A stretch of DNA of 64,000 bases from contig CM076851.1 in the NCBI GenBank assembly GCA_039519185.1, positions 93,756,387-93,820,386 of the forward strand, in the 5' to 3' direction. The DNA is from Astragalus membranaceus (taxonomy: Eukaryota; Streptophyta; Magnoliopsida; Fabales; Fabaceae). The position numbers were made by a program, and so were the translations under genes. A model generated the notes under the pieces. That model was given only the letters and a program-made list of their open reading frames with translations. It did not search any database and was not told the DNA's origin. Below, one piece after another: positions 41,506 to 52,986 of this stretch (its first letter is position 1; the number at the start of each line of letters is the position of its first letter).

Positions 41506-41780
41506 TTATCGGGCCGTGGATCGGTTAACATCTTGAGTTTGAACCCTTCTCTCGTCCATTCGCAGGACTCCACCCCCTTCCTCATAGCTTCTTGGTATAA
41601 CAATAGGGCGCATGTGAGGGGAGTAGAATACTGCCTCGAACATCTTTACTTCGGCGAGGAAAGGATTGGGATCAGCTTCCATGATCTCCACTTTATCACC
41701 AATCCATATCATCAGCTTCAGATGTAACGTTGAGAGCACGCATGCACTTGTGTGAATCGAGTCCCTCCCCAGGATGACAG
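41506..41780 (-). pseudogene. Tat protease, C-terminal half
   Basis: Resumes with YTVILGRDSIHTSACVLSTL, the LGR-D/P-I-H block that ends plant gypsy proteases, on the other side of the solo LTR. Stop codons follow. Confidence 0.7.
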
Positions 41781-44700
41781 TGTAACACCCCAATTTTCGT
41801 GCGTTGTGGCTCTTTTAAAATATTTTTATTGTATTAAGTATTTTAAATTGATAAGACTAAATTATTTTAAGTTATTTGAGTTATTAAAATTGGTTGAAAA
41901 CATATTTAAATGTACTTTATATGCTATTGGTAACATATAATTGTTATTATATATTTATTTTATTTTTATAAAATATTAGTGTTTAAAATATAATTTAGTT
42001 ATAAGAATTATTTGGGTATCAAGGTGTTAAAATAGCGTGTATATTTGAAATGGGTTTTAAAAGTAGACAAAAATCTGTTTTTTTTTATGCTTTACTCACG
42101 CGCACCCCCCACTTCCTTGTTAGGCGCACCCCAGCCACTAAACCCAAATCAGTTCGCAGCCAGCCACAGAAGCCCAACGCGCGACCCGCCCAGATCCGAC
42201 CCGGTCCGTTTCTTTCCTCTTCTTCCTTCTCGCGCAGCTGCAGTGGAAACCTACCCAACAGCTCTCCAACGCGTTCTCCCTCCTCTCTTCACGACTGACC
42301 CTCAAATTTCACCTTTCCACTTGAATTCTGCCATTGATTCTGTTTATGACCTTAGTTTTATCGATTATGGCTTCGTTTGTTAACAAAAGTCGCACCAGAA
42401 ACCGCGTCCCATCTTCACGATCCCTTCCTCTCCGCCGCGACTCGCCCTTCGCAACTGCAGTGGTTCGAATAGCATCTCAGATGCGAGTTGCGGAAAGGAT
42501 AGCCATGTGCAAGCTGACCTCTTCCTTATTCAAACTTGGGACTGATTTGGATGTTATCCCGTGCCTTCTTAATTCGTGATAGCAACCCCAAATCGCTAAT
42601 CATGGAGCCTCTACCGCCACAACTTGGCTGCTCTGTCACAATCCATCTCCTCTACATAACCAACTACTTATCCAAGTTCTTGCTGCTGTTTTGAATCCGA
42701 TCGATTAGAAGCACCGTATGCGTCCCATTTATCCACCTGAGTTTCCTGTGAGTAATACATTTCCTCATATTTTTGCATGAAGTGATAACTTATGATTCTG
42801 ATCATGTTTAAGCTTGCTAATTCAGGTAGCCATTTAATAAGTTCCAAAAGACCACCATTAATGGATAACATCTTTTTCTAAGGACCAACGAAGTAACGTA
42901 GACTATAGGTTACTGCCAAATTAAGTCTATCTTTAATGTTTCAGTACACATTGATTCTGTACACATTGATGCATATTTCTTTAAGGTGTTGGGATATTTT
43001 TGGAAGAGACGCACTTAATAGCATGTTCTAGTTGAAGAGTATTTCTGGCAAGAGTTGTACTGATAGTATGGATAAATTTGGCAGAGGATTAAAGAGTAAT
43101 TAGACGATTGAATTAAGTCAAAACTCTAATGTTCATTAATTTATTTTACTTGTCAATAATAACCAAATAGCTTTAGCTGCTAGGTAAGAAATAATCCTGC
43201 AACTGATTTCTAAATAGCTAATAGTCAATAACTATATTTCCAAATATCTTTAGTTGTGCATTGGGTTCCTATCTAAAAATTTCAAATTCTTAGAGTCATG
43301 ATTTCAATCCGTCGTCACCGCCTTGAACCGTTCCATAGGTACCGAAACACATTTAATTCGTTAAACAAGCGATTAATTATATTTAATATGTTTGGTATAT
43401 GACTTTTGTACTGTCATCGTTGTTGTTGCATAATTGTACGCGTTCGAGTGGCACATATAGTCTCGTTGGAGTTAGATCGCGCTCGAGAACCGGTGACACT
43501 CTTTTGTTGTGCCAAAGGAACTATTGCAATTGGATATCAGGTAAGGGTGGGTCTCATCTTCTCTATAATAGGGTTTATGATGGGGACTAAGTAGGGGTAG
43601 GCTCTATGTATGCCATTTTATGTATTTCTAGTGATTATTGATGAACCCTAGGCATATGACAACTTGTTGTTGAGAAATTGTGGTTTGCGTGCTAAATGCT
43701 TGGATACTCCTTAATGGTATTGTGATTGATAATGATTCGGTGGATGATTTTCGATGACTCTTTATGTGTTCATGATTGATTTGTGATGTGATATTATTTT
43801 TACGGTTGATATGCGATTTGAAGTTGTTTGTATGAGTTGTATGTGATTTGATGAAGTTGTGTTGCTGAATTGTGCTTGCTGTTGTGCTGAATTGTGCTTG
43901 CTGTGTGTGCGTGTCAGTGTGCGTGCGTCGTGTTGCTTCCGGATGTCTAAGTTGTGTCTTAGGCGCCCAGTGGGCGCCATTTTCAGGACGTTCCCGATTT
44001 TTAATACAAACTGTTTTCGCTATAACTTTTGACTCGGGTGTCCGTTTTAAACGTTTCGAAAAGTGTTGTGAAGCCCATCTCGTTGTCTATCAGTGTGTCC
44101 TATTTTAAAAGCGAAAACTTATTATTTTCTGATGGTTCTGGGCGCCCGAGTGGCTGCCCCGATGGTAGTTGTTGTTGCGTTGCAAAACTGTTTTCGGTGT
44201 CTAAAACCTTTTTGGCGTCAATGACGATGTTCTAAAGAACGTTTCTGCCTTAGTGGCTATTATTAATTATAATGACGTGTAAATGACGATGATGCCCTTG
44301 GTGGCTAGTAAATGACGTTTTTGCCCTTAGTGGCTATTGTTTGAGCTGATGATATTTATGTATAAGCGACGATGAATTATAGCGACGATGTTGTGTGTAG
44401 TTATGAATTGACAGGTGCTGTGCCCTTTTTGGCAAATTGGTAAGTGACGGGTCACATCGTTGACTGTGTTTGTGTGTGTTTGTGTGTGATGCATGTCGTA
44501 GTGTCCCATGCATCCCATGTGCATAATGTGAAGAATAGGCTTCGGCCTCTTGTGAAGAATAGGCTTCGGCCTCCTGTGAAGAATAGGCTCGGCCTCTTAA
44601 TTGTGATGAATATGGTACCATCATGCATATGCCCGCGAGTGGGTTGCACTTCATATACTTACATAACATCGTGATGAGCTTCGGTAGTGATTGAATTGAT

Positions 44701-45263
44701 GTTTGTGATGTGGTCCATATAGCTGGCGTTGCGATAAGTTGTTGTAGTGATTAATATTGATGATTGATTTGATAATTCGTGATGCGGTTGATATAGTGTC
44801 ATAACCCTAGCCTAATGCTTATCATAAGCTTTATTATATTGCTAGATGAACTCACCCCTTCTGTTTGAATGTTACCCCTATGCGGTAACGTGCAGGTGAT
44901 CTCGAGTGAAGGCTTAGGTATCTTCACTAGCTGAGTCGGGTCGTCTGCTCTGATTATGTAACACTAGGGGGAAATGATGTTGTTTAAGTTACTTATGGTT
45001 GTTGTTGTTGTTGGATTTTGAGTGCTGTCAGCCTTGCCTGGTTGCAATGCCTATTACGATTAAATTTGTTGGATTTTCCGTTGTGAGGTTATATTTTAAT
45101 TTACAATGACGTTTTGTAAGTATTATAAGACTGTTTTCGAAAAGCGAGTAATTTGGCGCGTGATGTTTAACGAAGTAAGTGTGACATCCCTTGTGGTGTA
45201 TTTAAAATTTGAAAACTCTGATTTTTATGCAAATAAATTAATGGGTAGAAAAGGGGTGTTACA
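41781..45263. mobile_element. Solo LTR, 3.5 kb, of a large Ty3/gypsy element
   Basis: Starts TGTAACACCCC and ends GGGGTGTTACA, flanked by a perfect 5-bp duplication GACAG (41776-41780 and 45264-45268) that splits the Tat protease. The start sequence does not recur inside, and no primer site, polypurine tract or coding domain was found, so it is a single LTR left by recombination. Size and ends resemble Tekay/Del or other large-LTR gypsy families (inference). It includes a three-fold 24-bp repeat at 44529-44600 (GTGAAGAATAGGCTTCGGCC). Confidence 0.78.
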
Positions 45264-45677
45264 GACAGCATACAATGGCTTTCCTTCTATAACGAAGAAA
45301 GCCGGTCGCGTTACCTTTGATCCCACAGTAACATCGGCCACCAACACGCCCAAGGCATGAGAGGGGTGACCCATGAAGCTGGTCATGGTCATGGTGGTAG
45401 GGATGAGATCTTCGGAGTTCTTGCCGAGCTTCTTCATGGTAGCCAAGGGAATTATATTCAGTATGGCCCCACCATCCACGAACACCCTATTGAAGAGCTT
45501 CCCGTTTAAGTGAGCCGTGATGTACAACTGCTTTAAGTGTTTTACCATGTCTGCCGTAGGCTTTTCAAGTAGCATTCCTTCAATCACCTGCTTGTCTGAC
45601 TCTGTCAAGGCAGGCCCATTCGGTCTCCTCAGCAAAAACATCGCCTTCAAGTTCCTTGGGTTGCCCTTTGGCTCCAT
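45264..45677 (-). pseudogene. Tat protease, N-terminal half
   Basis: Contains FNRVFVDGGAILNIIPLATMKKLG, where the pepsin-type active-site triad reads D-G-G, followed by flap-like SHALGVLVADVTVGS. The frame is cut by the solo LTR at the target duplication GACAG (45264-45268) and resumes at 41780. Confidence 0.7.
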
Positions 45678-45711
45678 AAAATTCTAATGGCAGTAAACCC
45701 ACCATTTCTAT

Positions 45712-46645
45712 TCATGCGAAGAAACTTCCTCCTTCCTCATCCAGTATGTCATCTAAAATGGAATCATCCATCAGTTCCTCCTTGAACACGAGTGGCCCGA
45801 ATGGATCATCTGCACCATCATCCATTTCTACGTCCACGGCTTTCTCGGCCAACAACCTTCGGCCTTCCTTGGAAGAGGGCTCCTCAGTGTCAGCCTTTAG
45901 TGCCATGGTCTTCCTCAGGCTATGAGGGTCATACAAACACTCAATTACAGTGTCTGTTATTGGGCTACCAGCTATCTCCACTGCCCCAATCATGTTATTC
46001 ACCTCAATTTTCCTTCAGGAACAGTGTCAAGGATAGGTGCCTCAACGGGGGTTTGACTACTTGTGCTATCTTCGGTGGTTTTAGGAAAAGCCTGATCCAA
46101 TGCATTGGCTAAAGAGGCCTCATGAATCTTCTGCGCGTCCGTTCCCTGGGTCGCGATTGACATTTGCAGCATTCCCTTCATCTTCTTAATAGCCCTCGCC
46201 CTCTGCGCCCTTCTCTTCTGCGAGCGTGTTTGAGTGGCTACTTTGGGGGGAAATTCTTTAGACACCCTCTTTGTCATCCACTGGTCATGGGGTACCTCTG
46301 AGGAGGGGGGGGTTTCACAGTTCTGGTGGCCCTTAACTCCTTGTCACTCATGACAGTAATGTCTACGGAGACCAAACCTTGCTCCGTTGTTACCCTTGCC
46401 ACCTTCTTTTCTCCCTTAGGGGCGGACCTCTCGCCAGGGGTGGTTTCGCTCGCCTGGCCGATATTACCATCGGCGGGCGAGTGCTGCCCCCCAGGCAAGG
46501 GGTGTGCGGGCCACGACTTTGGGTCCATCGACTGAGCTTTTGATCTCCCCGGGTTTAGCTTGGACAAATGAAACTCCCTCAACTCCTGAATGAGCCTGCT
46601 AGGTCTGGGAAACTTCTTACGGGTCCTCCTAGGCTCGCTTGACTC
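45712..46645 (-). pseudogene. Tat gag-protease linker region
   Basis: Three short overlapping - strand frames (46582-46274, 46277-45999, 46002-45712) rich in Lys/Arg and acidic residues, between the nucleocapsid motif and the protease. No domain was recognised. The frame changes indicate decay. Confidence 0.55.
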
Positions 46646-47675
46646 TCACACCTCCAACCTATGGTGCAAGTAAGCCATGCGATCCTCCACGGTAGACCCC
46701 CCAACAGGAGTTCCCAACCGGTCGAAGACCGATAGCGTCTTCTCAGGAAGTCTTTCTCCTTTGGGCACCCATATGTACTTCTTCTTACCCTTTCCCTTGT
46801 CGCCCCCCATAAAAGAGACCATATTTATGCCCATTGCGGGGAAGGGGTCGGTGTCAACAGTCATTTCGGCCAACTTGAACCTCCCCTCTGTAATAGACTT
46901 TTTGATGGCTCGGCGGAATACAATGCAATTGGCAGTGGGGTGGTTGTAAGAATTATGCCACTTGCAATATTTCTTCCCTTTCAACTCTTCGGGGGGAGGA
47001 ATCTTATGGCCATCAAGTAGCTGAATCTGCTTGTCTTTGAGTAGTTAGTCAAAGATTTGACCAACCTTAGAGATGTCAAAGGAAAATTTGGTCCTGTTGC
47101 TTGACTTGTCCTTCTCTTTGCCCTTAGCAGGTTTCAGAGATGGACATGAGTATGTCTTCTCTTTGACTATCTCGGCTGCCATGATGTCTGTTGTGGGTTC
47201 GACTGAATTATCATAGTCCGAGTCATCCTCGGCGTTGGCTACGACCACGAGATGTGGTCATCGGCCTCTAGTAGCCCTTATCTTCTCTTTTTCCTGTATG
47301 AACTGCTCTATCTGAACAGCCCTAGATGCCATGCTTGGCCAACAAGCCTCTCCTTCAACTGCGGGTGCATTCCAGCGATAACCATGGAAGTAAGTTGCGA
47401 TTCTGGGAACTGAACCGAACACTTCCCGTAATGAATTCGGTCACGACCTCGTCCACCTTTTGCCGTAAATTCATGAGATCCGCAGCAGTGACTTCGGGTT
47501 GCGACCAATAAAATCTGTCATGGAAGCACCTTTCCCTGTCTGTCCAGGTCTATATAGAATTGGCTGGAAGGGAAGAGTACCAGGTAAATGCACTCCCTGT
47601 CAAAGACAACGTGAAGAGCTGCAACGTGAGCTCAGTTGTAACAGTTGGTCGCCTTATTGCTTCCACTAGTGGAAA
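46646..47675 (-). pseudogene. Tat gag fragments
   Basis: On the - strand: capsid-like text near 47510-47660 (LTLQLFTLSLTGSAFTWYSSLP), a helical segment 47308-47508, an acidic linker 47045-47248 and a knuckle-type motif YCKWHNSYNHPTANC followed by FRRAIKKSITEGRF (46984 downward). Frames change between pieces. Truncated at its N-terminal side by the CACTA insertion. Confidence 0.75.
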
Positions 47676-47696
47676 AAATGCATTTTATAACTGTCA

Positions 47697-47850
47697 TTTA
47701 TATCGGTTAAAAACGGCCTGATGTTAAAAGTGACGCGGTGGCAGTTTTGTAATTAAAATTAATTTTTTTATATCGGTTGCCATTGGAACCGATATAGAAA
47801 GCAAAAAAATTATCTTTCATATCGGTTCATGTCTATAACCGATATAAAAA
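47697..47850. repeat. Subterminal ATATCGGTT / AACCGATAT repeats of the CACTA element
   Basis: ATATCGGTT near 47700, 47770 and 47819, AACCGATATA near 47791 and 47836. These pair as short palindromes. In En/Spm elements similar subterminal motifs bind the transposase. Confidence 0.75.
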
Positions 47851-47879
47851 GTCCAAAAATTTGGCATTCCATAACGGGT

Positions 47880-48300
47880 CAAAAAACCACCCGTTATAGA
47901 AACGAAACAAATTTAGTTCCCCCTTCGCTCCCTCTCACTCTCATTCGCAGAAACCCTACGCATCTCTCTCCCCTCTCATTCGTATCTCTGTCCCCTCTCA
48001 TTCGTATCTCTCTCTCCCCTCTCGCATCTTCCTCATTCACAGAAAACCGTTCGCTTCCTTTCATCATACGTTCACGTTCGCAGAAAAGTGAAAACCCTAC
48101 TCTTCTTCCTCGGCCCTGTCTCTTTCTGGACCTTCGCAGAAACCCTACTCAAACCATTGTTGCCCAACTTCAAGCCTCACCACCACCCCTCAGCCAGGAG
48201 CTCCGGCGAGCCCTCATCTCACTTCTCTATGCTTTCTGCGAACTGAAATCACCAACGAAGAGGAACGAACCGGCTTGGACGCACAATCACCGCCCATAAC
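47880..48300 (+). other. Leader-like exon of the CACTA element
   Basis: Pyrimidine-rich sequence with repeated GCAGAAACCCTAC and CTCATTCGTATCTC phrases, ending in a good donor AACAG/GTTTGT at about 48301. A later exon-like piece (about 49676-49808) has acceptor TATGTCAG and donor TCTG/GTGAGC. The order suggests a spliced transcript of the transposon. No protein was recognised. Confidence 0.45.
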
Positions 48301-48441
48301 AGGTTTGTATCTTTCTCAGTCGTTTTGTGCATGATAGATTAGCACTTATTCTTTTGTTTAAGCGGTTGTAGAGTAGAAGAAGTTTTCAATTCGATTATTT
48401 TAAAGTTTTCATCTTTTGCTGTATGATTTTACGGTATACCA

Positions 48442-49440
48442 GAGCATCAACATGTGTTTGTTTGGACATTTGTGAGTGAATGACCATTTATCATCACACC
48501 AGTAACACAGCCCTTTATCTTTTCTGAGTTGCATTTCAGCTGGTGAAATTCTCCTGATATTTGGGTTCTTTTGGTTTGGGTGTATAGGTCTAGTAGGGGG
48601 TGTTGGGAGGAGTGGTGTATTTGTGGTTTTCTGGCAATTTTCTTGCTTATTTGGATTGAAGAGGGCTCTGTTTGGGTTTGGGTTGGCAGTGTTTGTGTTT
48701 TTCTGGTTTTTGGTTGCATTGCTCAAATTGTATTTCTCTTCATAGACTTTGGCAAGTGATACAGCTTTGACAATGTCAATAGGGCCATGAATTATCACAT
48801 CACGCTGTATTTCTGGGTTAAGGCCACTAATAAAGCAGTCTAACATAGCATCTTTGCTAAGTCCATAGACTCTGTTAGCAAGAGTTGTAAATTTCAGATA
48901 ATATTCAGAAACAGTTCCTGTCTGTGCAAGCTTAAACAAGGCAGCTCTTGGACATTCATAAATTGAGGGGCCATAATCAAGTTCTAGGGCTTTGGTAAAA
49001 GCAGACCAAGTTTTAACAGGGCTATTTTTCTGAAGCATTTGGTACCAGGGCACTACATCTTGATCTAAGTGTACTGAACTAATGGTAAGTCTGTCTATAT
49101 CAGGAGTTCCATAATAATCAAAAAATTGCTCAGCCCTAAATATCCATTCTAACACATTTTTCCCATCAAATCTAGGAAAATCTAGTTTCACATTTCTCAC
49201 CTGAAATGGTGTCTTTGCTGCCGTCGATGAAGGCTGAGGTATCTGAACTGGTACCTGTTTGAGTAAGGTTTTGATGGATTCACTGATTTGTAACAATGTG
49301 CTGTCTGTGTTTTGCTAGGCTACGCGTAGATCGTCTAATTTGGAATTGTTCACTGCATCCATTTTGTCCATACGATCATTCAGTTGCTTAGCTAGCCTTT
49401 GGATCTCATCTGCATTCTTCTTGACCTCTGTGTTGAGTTT
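48442..49440 (-). pseudogene. Chromovirus-type gag fragment inside the CACTA intron
   Basis: On the - strand: a coiled-coil N-terminus (NADEIQRLAKQLNDRMDKMD, 49435-49320), a TAG stop at 49317-49315, then a capsid domain (VKLDFPRFDGKNVLEWIFRA, WSAFTKALELDYGPS, SEYYLKFTTLANRV) and a nucleocapsid motif CYWCDDKWSFTHKC near 48505-48460. It ends abruptly at about 48442. No LTR flanks it. A run of T at 49439-49450 marks the other edge. Confidence 0.75.
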
Positions 49441-49450
49441 TTTTTTTTTG

Positions 49451-50588
49451 TAAATTCAGTTGCTTGCTGTCACTATGAAGTTCTTTTTTTGTAAATTTAT
49501 ATAGACTGCTTTAAATCTTGCTAAATTATTTTGTGATGTCATTACTCTGCTTCCCCCCTTGGCATGAAAGATCATTTTGGGAATATATGGTCATTGTTTT
49601 TTTTGTATTTGGTGTTGGTCATGTTTTTGAGATTATGCTATTGTGGTTTATCAAACTATTGTTCTTTATGTCAGGAAAACTAAGGAGCAGAAGCCAAGAG
49701 AGGAGAGACCCAAAGCCAACAAGAACAAACCTATTATGACCGAGTGCACGCCTCCACGCCTTCACGCCGCCGCCTCCGTCTTCTTCTGCTCTTCTCTCTG
49801 TTTTCTGGTGAGCCCGAATCTCTTTGAAAATCTGGATTAAATTGAAATCTTAGAACCCTGATTTCTTTTGTTTTTGTTTTTCAACTTAGTTTATGTGTTT
49901 ATCTTTTGCTATGACAGATAGGTTCGATTTTTGAGTATGTGAACCAAATCGATTTTTAACAGATAGGTTAACAATACAAATCGATCATTCTTTACTGGTT
50001 TAGTATGAATGTATGCTACATTTTCCTCTATTGATGATTAACCAATTTTTATAAACTTTCATGTTATTTGAAAAACCAGTATCTAAAATCCATTTTTCAG
50101 AATTGCAACTTTCAATAATGGTTGTTATCACCACTAAAAGAACAGGTTCTGAATTTGAATAATCTTGGACTACCATATTGCTTCATCTTCATTGTGACCG
50201 AGTTAACTAGCAGCTACCCTATCTTTGAATATTTATCTTTTTAGCTAATAGGTATGCATTATGTTTGCAGGATTGATATTGGAAAGATATACAGAAGAGA
50301 GGCTTTGTTTTCCCTGATTTAAGCTGCCTACAGAACAAAAAAGGTATCATATAGAGGTAGACATCTTTATAATCCTACAAGATATGAAATAGAAAGACTT
50401 ATTTAAGCAATGCAACTTTTTTGGATGTTCTGGATGTTGATAATGCTAAACTTAGGAAAACGTAAATAATAGTAAGCATCCATTTAGCTTTAGAACCAAT
50501 TTTTGTAATGATTAATTCAACTTCATTTGAATATTTTGACTAATCTAGAGGACCAAAAACATTGAATTTTAAGATAAGGCATAGCACT
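49451..50588. other. CACTA interior, no clear gene
   Basis: AT-rich with the exon-like segment 49676-49808 (GACCGAGTGCACGCCTCC..). The remainder resembles intron. No transposase motif was recognised. Confidence 0.5.
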
Positions 50589-50675
50589 CATGCTTGTGTT
50601 TTTTCGAAAAAGGGAATCACCAAATATTTCTTTCTGAAGTCATGATGCTTGTGTTTTTTCGAAAAAGGGAATCAC
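50589..50675. repeat. 55-bp tandem duplication abutting the Ogre insertion
   Basis: ATGCTTGTGTTTTTTCGAAAAAGGGAATCAC occurs at about 50592-50622 and again at about 50645-50675. The second copy ends exactly at the first base of the Ogre LTR. The unit contains the palindrome TTTTTCGAAAAA. Confidence 0.85.
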
Positions 50676-51369
50676 TGTAATACCCTAATTTTGTCCTATC
50701 CAAAAATAAGAAATTTTATTTAATTTTTATGCCATGTTTTATTTTATTTTAGTTTGCTACAAGTTCTAATTTTTGAAAAAAATAATAATAATTAGAAGTA
50801 AAGAAACAAAATAAGCAAAGGAGGAAATAGGGGAGGTTTGTAAAAAATATATAGAGGTGCATTTAGGATTGGGCCATCTAAAGCCCACTCCTCCACCAAA
50901 CCTTATGCCCAATTCGCATAATCCTAGACCTAACCCATGTCCAACCCATAACCCACAACCCAATTCATCAAAACCCTAAAATCCCTCCTCTCCTAACCCT
51001 AATTCGACCCCACCCCCCTTTACCCTAAAAAATGTCCACATTCACTCTTCCCCCTTAACCCAAAAATCATCCACATTCATCCCCTCTCTCCTAGCCTAGA
51101 AATCCGCCCCACTTTCCCTCTTTTCCCTCCTTGGAACTCACAATCCCACTTCCACACACAATCCCACTTCCACACACTTCCCACTTCCCCACATCTCCTT
51201 TCCCCATACACTCCACCCTTCCCTCTCTCCTCTCCTAACGGCTCTCCCTCCTTTCCTACGCCCCCCTTTCTTTCTCTCTCCCTCACACATCACTCAACTC
51301 ACTCTCTCTCACACACTTCCCCTCCAAACCCTCAAAAAATTCGGCCCCTTTCTCTCTCTCCCTCACATC
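50676..51369 (+). repeat. Ogre copy A, 5' LTR fragment (694 bp)
   Basis: TGTAATACCCTAATTTTGTCC..CCTCACATC, matching 54574-55267 with one substitution seen. It is then joined directly to pol sequence at 51370/51371. The remaining about 2.55 kb of the LTR and the 5' half of the element are missing. The candidate target duplication on the left is ATCAC; the right partner is outside the window. Confidence 0.88.
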
Positions 51370-51370
51370 T

Positions 51371-52986
51371 CAAAAAATTGCAGAGTATGAAGCGTGTATC
51401 TTGGGTATCCAGGCAGCTCTCGATCGGAAAGTCAAGAGGCTCGACGTGTACGGAGATTCAGCTCTAGTTGTCCATCAAGTAAAAGGAGACTGGGAAACAA
51501 GGAATTCTGATTTGATTCCTTACCGTGACTACATTCAAGAATTAATCAAGCCCTTTGAGGAAATCACTTTCCAGCACATATCCCGCAGCGAGAATCAGTT
51601 GGCCGATGCCTTGGCAACTTTGTCCTCTATGTTCAACGTCAGCTGTGACAAAAGTCTGACGACTGTCAGAATCCAGCACAGAGAACAGCCTGCTTATCAC
51701 TACTGTATGGCAGTCGAAGAGGGATCAGATAGTAAGCCTTGGTACCATGACATCAAGCAGTATATCAGAAACAGAGAGTATCCTCCCGGAGCTACAGAGA
51801 ATAACAAGAGAACCCTCAGGAGGCTGTCAACAGGTTTCTTCTTGAGTGGAGACGTCCTTTACAAGAGAAACCATGACTTGGTACTCCTCAGGTGTGTAAC
51901 AGGAGAAGAATCAGTAAAGATTATGCGAGATGTTCATGAAGGCTCATTTGGGGTTCATTCCAACGGGCACGCAATGGCTAGAAAAATCCTGAGAGCTGGA
52001 TACTACTGGTTGCAGATGGAATCAGACTGTTACAGTTTTGTGAGAAGATGCCATAAATGCCAAATCTATGCAGATCACACCCATGTACCTCCAACGTCTC
52101 TGAATGTTTTGAGCGCACCATGGCCATTCTCAATGTGGGGCATGGACATCATTGGTCCCATTGAACCCAAAGCTTCCAATGGTCAGCGTTTCATTCTGGT
52201 TGCTATTGACTACTTCACTAAGTGGGTGGAGGCTGCTTCTTATCCCAATGTAGCGAGCTCAGTGATCGCTAAGTTCATCAAGAAAAACTTGATTTGCCGC
52301 TACGGCCTTCCAAACAAGATTATCACAGACAACGGTAGTAATTTGAACAGCAGAGTGATGAAGGATTTGTGCAAAGACTTCAAAATACAACATCACAACT
52401 CTTCTCCCTACCGCCCAAAGATGAATGGGGCAGTTGAGGCAGCTAACAAGAACATCAAGAAGATTGTGCAAAAGATGGTGGTACCTACAAGGATTGGCAT
52501 GAGATGCTCCCATTTGCCCTGCATGGTTACAGAACCTCAGTACGCACCTCAACAGGGGCAACCCCTTACTCCCTGGTTTATGGGTCAGAGGCAGTTCTCC
52601 CCATTGAGGTTGAAATACCATCCCTGCGGGTGTTAATGGAGACAAAACTTGATGAAGCAGAATGGGTTCGGTCTCGTCTTGACCAGTTGAATCTCATTGA
52701 TGAAAAACGGGTGGCCGCAATGTGTCATGGACAGTTGTACCAACAGAGGATGAGGAGGGCTTTTGACAAGAAAGTCCGTCCTCGTGAATTCCAAGAAGGA
52801 GATCTTGTACTCAAGCAGATCTTGCCGATTCAGACAGACTCTAGGGGCAAATGGGCTCCCAAATATGAAGGACCTTATGTGGTGAAGAAGGCATTCTCAG
52901 GAGGGGCATTAATTCTGGCAAACATGGACGGAGATGAGATCCCAAATCCAGTGAACTCAGATGTGGTCAAGAAGTATTATGCCTAG
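51371..52986 (+). pseudogene. Ogre copy A pol: RNase H (truncated) and integrase
   Basis: Starts in mid-domain with AEYEACILGIQAALDRKV, i.e. the archaeal-type RNase H without its first catalytic aspartate; VYGDSALVVHQVKGDW and QLADALATLSSMF follow. Integrase: zinc region (VHEGSFGVHSNGHAMARK..CHKCQ), core with D, D, E (MWGMDIIGPIEP, IITDNGSNLN, NGAVEAANKNIKK). Near 52482 the frame shifts by a one-base loss; the last frame (52504-52986) carries FALHGYRTSVRTSTGATPYS, a GPYVVKKAF block and the terminal stop 52984-52986. Not functional as a polyprotein. Confidence 0.85.

Larger units (their letters stand above)
38853..47675 (-). mobile_element. Old, broken Tat-type Ty3/gypsy element, - strand
   Basis: Reading on the - strand from 47675 to 38853 are pieces of gag, protease, pre-RT, RT thumb, RNase H, a second (archaeal-type) RNase H and integrase, in the order typical of Tat/Ogre-lineage elements. 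The element is interrupted by a solo LTR (41781-45263) and at its upstream side by a CACTA element. Multiple frameshifts, stops and internal deletions (including the RT palm) mean it is dead. Its LTRs were not found in the window. The convergent + strand frame (22045-23559 and 38339-38756) probably belongs to it. Confidence 0.8.
47676..50675 (+). mobile_element. CACTA (En/Spm-type) transposon, left part
   Basis: Starts CACTAGTGGAAAAAATG inside the Tat gag, followed within 200 bp by five copies of ATATCGGTT in both orientations, the subterminal repeat pattern of CACTA elements. Downstream is a pyrimidine-rich leader-like exon and a second exon-like segment. The matching right end is not in the window; the Ogre array begins at 50676, apparently inside this element. 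Transposase domains are not visible. Confidence 0.7.

Noticed and set aside
48409..49296. Intact-looking gag gene, possibly domesticated
   Set aside because: A stop interrupts the N-terminal coiled coil, the C-terminus is cut after the knuckle, and there is no sign of selection or promoter.
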